A stretch of 64,000 nucleotides of DNA from positions 735,193-799,192 of the forward strand of contig JAKSZT010038756.1 in NCBI GenBank assembly GCA_026826555.1, in the 5' to 3' direction. The stretch is from Tolypeutes matacus. Lineage: Eukaryota; Chordata; Mammalia; Cingulata; Chlamyphoridae. Every line of letters starts with the position of its first letter. The first letter of the stretch is position 1. A program made the translations under genes and the position numbers. Of the stretch, positions 59,959 through 64,000 are shown one piece after another. Below the pieces are notes generated by a model. The model saw only the letters and a program-made list of their open reading frames with translations. It did no database searches and was not told the DNA's origin.

Positions 59959-61519
59959 GCTGATTCCTCAGAATGAAAATAGAAAAAACAAAACACAGTA
60001 TTCTTATTCAGAGCTCACCACCTGCTCTCCACCTGAGTGTCTTAATGCTTTTCTGTTATGAATGGTGTGCTTAGAGTTATCAGTCTATTATGGAGTAATT
60101 CTAACATGTGAAACTGATTTCCTTTAAAAATATATAGAGTGAATAATAATATTAATATGAACATTAATAAATCTGCCTGTGTGCTTTGTATGAACACTGA
60201 AGTGCTAAGTCACTTGCTGTGCCTTTGGGCTCTGGAAGGCAGAAGTAATGGTTTTGAAGCATCTTCTGAATATCTAAGAGCTAAATTTCTTATTAAAATG
60301 GTCAATAAAATATGTTATTTTGTATAAAGTTTTATAATCCTTCTTTCTTAAAAAATCCTTAGATATTTTTGGACTTTCTTTGCCCCCAGCAGAAAATATT
60401 TCAATTTCCTGAGAATAGGGTAATGCTTTAAATTTTCCAGAGCTGTGTAAAATGTTGCAATGATGGATGACAAAATAATGGAAATATATATTGATATATC
60501 ATTGGATAAATCCATATTTAAAATCTCTATAAGTGTTTGTGGAGATGTGCAAATGTGTGTGCACAAGGAATTTCACATAGCTGTACAATATAGGTAATTA
60601 TAAATGAATTGTATGTATATGGGTGTGCTTATATTTGAGAGTGCTATTGGAAAACTTTCCATATATCATATCTCATCCCTCTCTTTACTTCCTCCAAAAG
60701 GATAGTGGGCCTTGTTCTCTAAGAGCTACAATGGTGGAATTAGTATTTCAATTACTAAGTGAAAATATCAGAATGAGAAGATCAGAACCTGATACACATT
60801 TTTATGGCTTGTACAGGGAAAGTATGATCTATTGAGTCAATGCAAAAATAAAGAGAAATCAGGATAGATCAGCTTGTTTGATACTGACTTGGCAAAATGT
60901 ATTGAACTAAATTGATTTGAAAATAGTCCTAACTATTCAAGCATGGAGTCATCTCCAAGTATCACATCATCCTTATTTTGAGGATTTTATATTGAATAAA
61001 CCAACCTATACAGTATATTTTTTAATGTAGCATGTCCTTTCCTAGTCTTCTGCTCTCATTTGGACTAACAGCATGAAAGAAGCCCAGGGTGTAAGGAAAC
61101 TATCACTCATAGTGCACTAAAATTGGCTCACCATGTAGAAATCAACAGTCTCTCAATTCCATTTCTCCCTTAAGGGTATTTTTTTATGCAGTGTAGATCT
61201 GGAGACAGAGATTAAAATGATACTGTCCATTTTCATGCTCACAAAGTGGGCCATCTTGAGAAATTGGGTCTGGATGAAAAGGATTGTATTATATTCCTTA
61301 TGTGCTTTCTAGACACCAATTAAGTACCACACTGAATTTTCTGTCTTAGGTGTTTAGATCTAAAATATCATAAGATGAATGTATTTCCTGGGGTTCCCAA
61401 ATGGCTAATTAAACTGTGATCAAACTAGCTAAAAATTGAGTTCAGTGCCTTGTTTTCCTATGAGACCATGGACAGCTGGGGATTTGAAGCCCCTGGAGCC
61501 CAGATTTTCAATCCAGTGC
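59959..61519. other. Intergenic DNA around the OR pseudogene
   Basis: AT-rich, with no gene-like frame and no recognisable repeat. OR genes usually have non-coding 5' exons several kb upstream; with a dead coding exon nothing can be placed here. Confidence 0.45.
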
Positions 61520-61754
61520 TGTGATGGTTAAATTTGTGAGCCACCTTAACAATGGGATGGTGTCCAGTTGTTTGGTCAAACAAGCACTGGCCTGATTGTT
61601 ACTGTGAGGATATTTTGTGGAATTAAAATATCAGTAAGTTGACTTCATCTATGGCTAATTACATCTGCATTCAACTGAGGAGAATTCTTTCACAATAAGA
61701 GATGCCTTATGCAATCAGCTGAAGCCCTTAAAAGGAGAAGTAATGATTTCACTC
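61520..61754 (+). mobile_element. MLT2-like (ERVL) LTR, truncated
   Basis: Begins TGTGATGGTTAAATTTGTGA and contains 'tttggtcaaacaagcact' and 'tgcaatcagctgaagccc' blocks in the order I associate with MLT2/ERVL LTRs. Only about 235 bp remain before L1 sequence takes over at 61755, so the 3' part is missing. Confidence 0.6.
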
Positions 61755-62998
61755 ATTCTTTTTCAATATATCTTTGGCTATTCAGGGCCTCTTGTCCTTC
61801 CAAATAAATTTCATGGTTAGTTTTTCCAATTTAATAAAAAATGCTGTGTTGAATTTTATTGGGATTACATTAAATCTGTAGATTAGTTTGGCTAGGATAG
61901 ACATCTTAATGATGTTTAGTCTTCCTATCCATGAACTGGGAATATTCTTCCATTTATTTAAGTCTTCTTTGATTTCCTTCAACAGTGTTGTGTAGTTTTC
62001 TGCATATAAGTCATTTACATCTTTTATTTCTAGGTATTTGAATATTTTAGTTACTATTGTAAATGGTATTTTTTCTTGATTTCCTCCTCAGATAGCTCGT
62101 TACTGGTGTACAGAAATGCTACTGATTTTTGAGTATTGATCTTATAGCCTGTGACTTTACTGAACTCATTTATAAGTTCTAGAAGCTTTGTTGTAGATTT
62201 CTCAGGACTTTCTATGTTTAGGATCATGTCATCTGCAAATATTGAAGTTTTTGCTTCTTCCTTTCTAATTTGGATGCCTTTTATATCTTTTTCTTGCCTC
62301 AGTGCTCGAGCAAGTACTTCTAAGACAATGTTAAATAGGAGCAGTGATAGTGTGCATTCTTTTCTTGTTCCAGATCTTAGAGGGAAAACTTTTAGGATGT
62401 CAATATTGAAGATGATGTTAGCTGTGGGTTTTTCATACTTACCTTTATCACATTCAGAAACTTTCCTTCTATTCCTATCTTTTACAATGTTTTATCAGGA
62501 TAGGGTGCTGTATTTTGTCGAATGTTTTTTCTGCGTCTATAGAGATGATCATGTGATGTTTTTCTTTCAATTTCTTTATGTGGTGTATTACATTGATTGA
62601 TTTTCTTATGTTGAACCATCCTTGCATACCCAGGAATAAAACCACTTGATCATGGGGTATAATTTGTTTGATATGCTGTTGAATGAGATTAGCAAGTATT
62701 TTTTGAGGATTTTATTATGTAGATTCAATAGAGAGATTGGTCTGTAATTTTCCTTTCTTGGGGCATCATTGTTTGTCTTTGGTATTAGGGTAATGTTGGC
62801 ATCATAGAAGGAGTTAGGCAATGTTCCTTCTGCTTCTATGTTTGGGAAGAGCTTAAGCAGGATTAGTGTTAGCTCTTTCTGGAATATTTGATAGATTCAC
62901 ATGTGAAGCCATCTGGTCCTGGGCTCTCCTAGTTTGGGAGGCTTTTGATGACTGATTCTCTCTCTTTACATATAATTGGTCTATTGAGTTCATCACAA
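61755..62998 (-). pseudogene. L1 ORF2 middle part (minus piece of a head-to-head pair)
   Basis: Minus-strand L1 ORF2 from the linker before RT (62821-62606, [15 protein letters not shown]) through the RT catalytic box (antisense of FADD-like at about 62225) to the post-RT region (61982-61782, [22 protein letters not shown]). No 3' end or poly(A) is present at 61755; it abuts the MLT2-like LTR. Confidence 0.85.
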
Positions 62999-63001
62999 TG
63001 T

Positions 63002-64000
63002 ATGGCTGATGTAAGTAATTCCTTGAGAGTATTAACAACGAACGTTAATGGATTAAACTCACAGTCAAGATTCACAGACTGGCAGAATGGATAAGAAAAT
63101 ATGAGCCATCTAATGCTGTCTACAAGAAACTACCTTAGACCCAGGGATTCAAGGAAGCTGAAAGTTAATGGCTGGAAAAATTTCACAAGCAAACAATAAC
63201 CAAAACAAGGTGGGAGTAGCTATACGAATATCAGACAAAATAGACTTTAAATGTAAAACTATTTTAAGAGACAAAGACAGACACTATATATTAGAAAAGG
63301 AGTAATCTTTCAAGAAGAATGAACAAGCATAAACATTTATGCACTTAATCAGAGTGCCTCAAAATACATAAGGCAAACACCAGAAAATTATAGTGGGGGA
63401 CTTTAATACACCATTATCACCATTGGACAGAACATCTCAACAGAAAATCAAAAAGAAACAAAGACTCTGAATAATACGTTAGATTTTTCTGGACCTAATA
63501 GACATGTACAGAATGCTACACCCAAATGCAGCAGGATATACATTCTTCTCATGTGCACATGGATCATACTCCAAGATAGACCTCAGGCTAGGCCACAGAA
63601 AAAGTCTCAATGAATTCAGAAAGATTGAGATTATACAAGGAAATTTCTCTGACCACAATGGAATGAAATTGGAAATCACTAAGGGCCAGAGAACCAGATT
63701 AGACACAAAGATATGGAAGTTAAACAACACACTCTAAGAAAAAGAGTGGGTCAAAGGGGAAATCTCAAAAGAAATCAGTAACTACCTTGAAACAAATGAA
63801 AATGACAGTACAACATATCAAAACATATGGGATGCAACAAAATCTGTACTGAGAGGGATATTCATAACCATAAATGCATATATCAAAAAAGAAGAAAGAG
63901 CTAAAATCAAAGACTAACAGCACACCTGGAGGAATTGAAAAACAACAACAAACTAACCCCAAAGGAAGTAGAAACAAGGAAATAGCAAAGATTAAAGCAG
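63002..64000 (+). pseudogene. L1 ORF2 N-terminus (plus piece), runs off window
   Basis: Starts at an ATG at 63002 (MADVSNSLRVL) with endonuclease sequence that meets shifts early; clear pieces are 63504-63737 (LHPNAAGYTFFSCAHGSYSK, LGHRKSLNEFRKI) and the linker to 64000. It directly abuts the minus piece, which starts about 1.3 kb further into ORF2. Continues beyond the window. Confidence 0.85.

Overview
This window looks like intergenic DNA from a placental mammal. It is AT-rich and CpG-poor, and most of it is LINE-1 (L1) retrotransposons nested in one another. There are also endogenous retrovirus (ERV) remnants, solitary LTRs, a MER5-type hAT element and one broken olfactory receptor gene. 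No intact protein-coding gene, rRNA, tRNA or CRISPR is supported. I suspect a xenarthran (sloth, anteater or armadillo) from the style of the LTR at 20002-20649 and of the L1 family, but that is recall plus inference. No abundant tRNA-derived SINE was seen.

Layout. 1-1540: unique AT-rich DNA. 1560-18553: an old minus-strand L1 (L1-A, 1673-4509 plus 13897-18553), split by a younger full-length minus-strand L1 (L1-B, 4510-13896) that carries a 15-bp target-site duplication (TSD). 18554-23690: fragments of several older minus L1s, two LTR-like elements and a hAT-like remnant. 23697-32035: minus-strand L1-G, hit by a twin-primed L1 insertion with a 17-bp TSD (27841-29147). 32153-40778: plus-strand L1-H, with a likely 3' transduction that includes a MER5 copy. 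40917-55926: a mosaic of two ERVs. The plus-oriented one has an LTR, a gag remnant, and protease and RT remnants. The minus-oriented one has an integrase end, an env tail and an LTR. The minus LTR is split by a 10.6-kb composite L1 (42600-53240). 55927-59030: unique DNA. 59031-59958: an OR14-like olfactory receptor pseudogene on the minus strand. 59959-61519: unique DNA. 61520-61754: an MLT2/ERVL-like LTR. 61755-64000: two L1 ORF2 pieces joined head to head at about 63000.

The most interesting theme is the L1 family itself. Four copies (B, G, H, K) carry a 2.7-2.9 kb 3' UTR made of two modules separated by an A/T-rich tract, far longer than the few hundred bases usual in other mammalian L1s. 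The copies with full 5' ends also carry two tandem promoter monomers of about 215-225 bp. The L1 genes follow the usual scheme: ORF1 encodes a coiled-coil RNA-binding chaperone, and ORF2 encodes an endonuclease and reverse transcriptase. Every copy here is disabled by stops and frameshifts. The order of nesting, the CpG content and the number of lesions all make L1-B and the elements sharing its 3' end the youngest.
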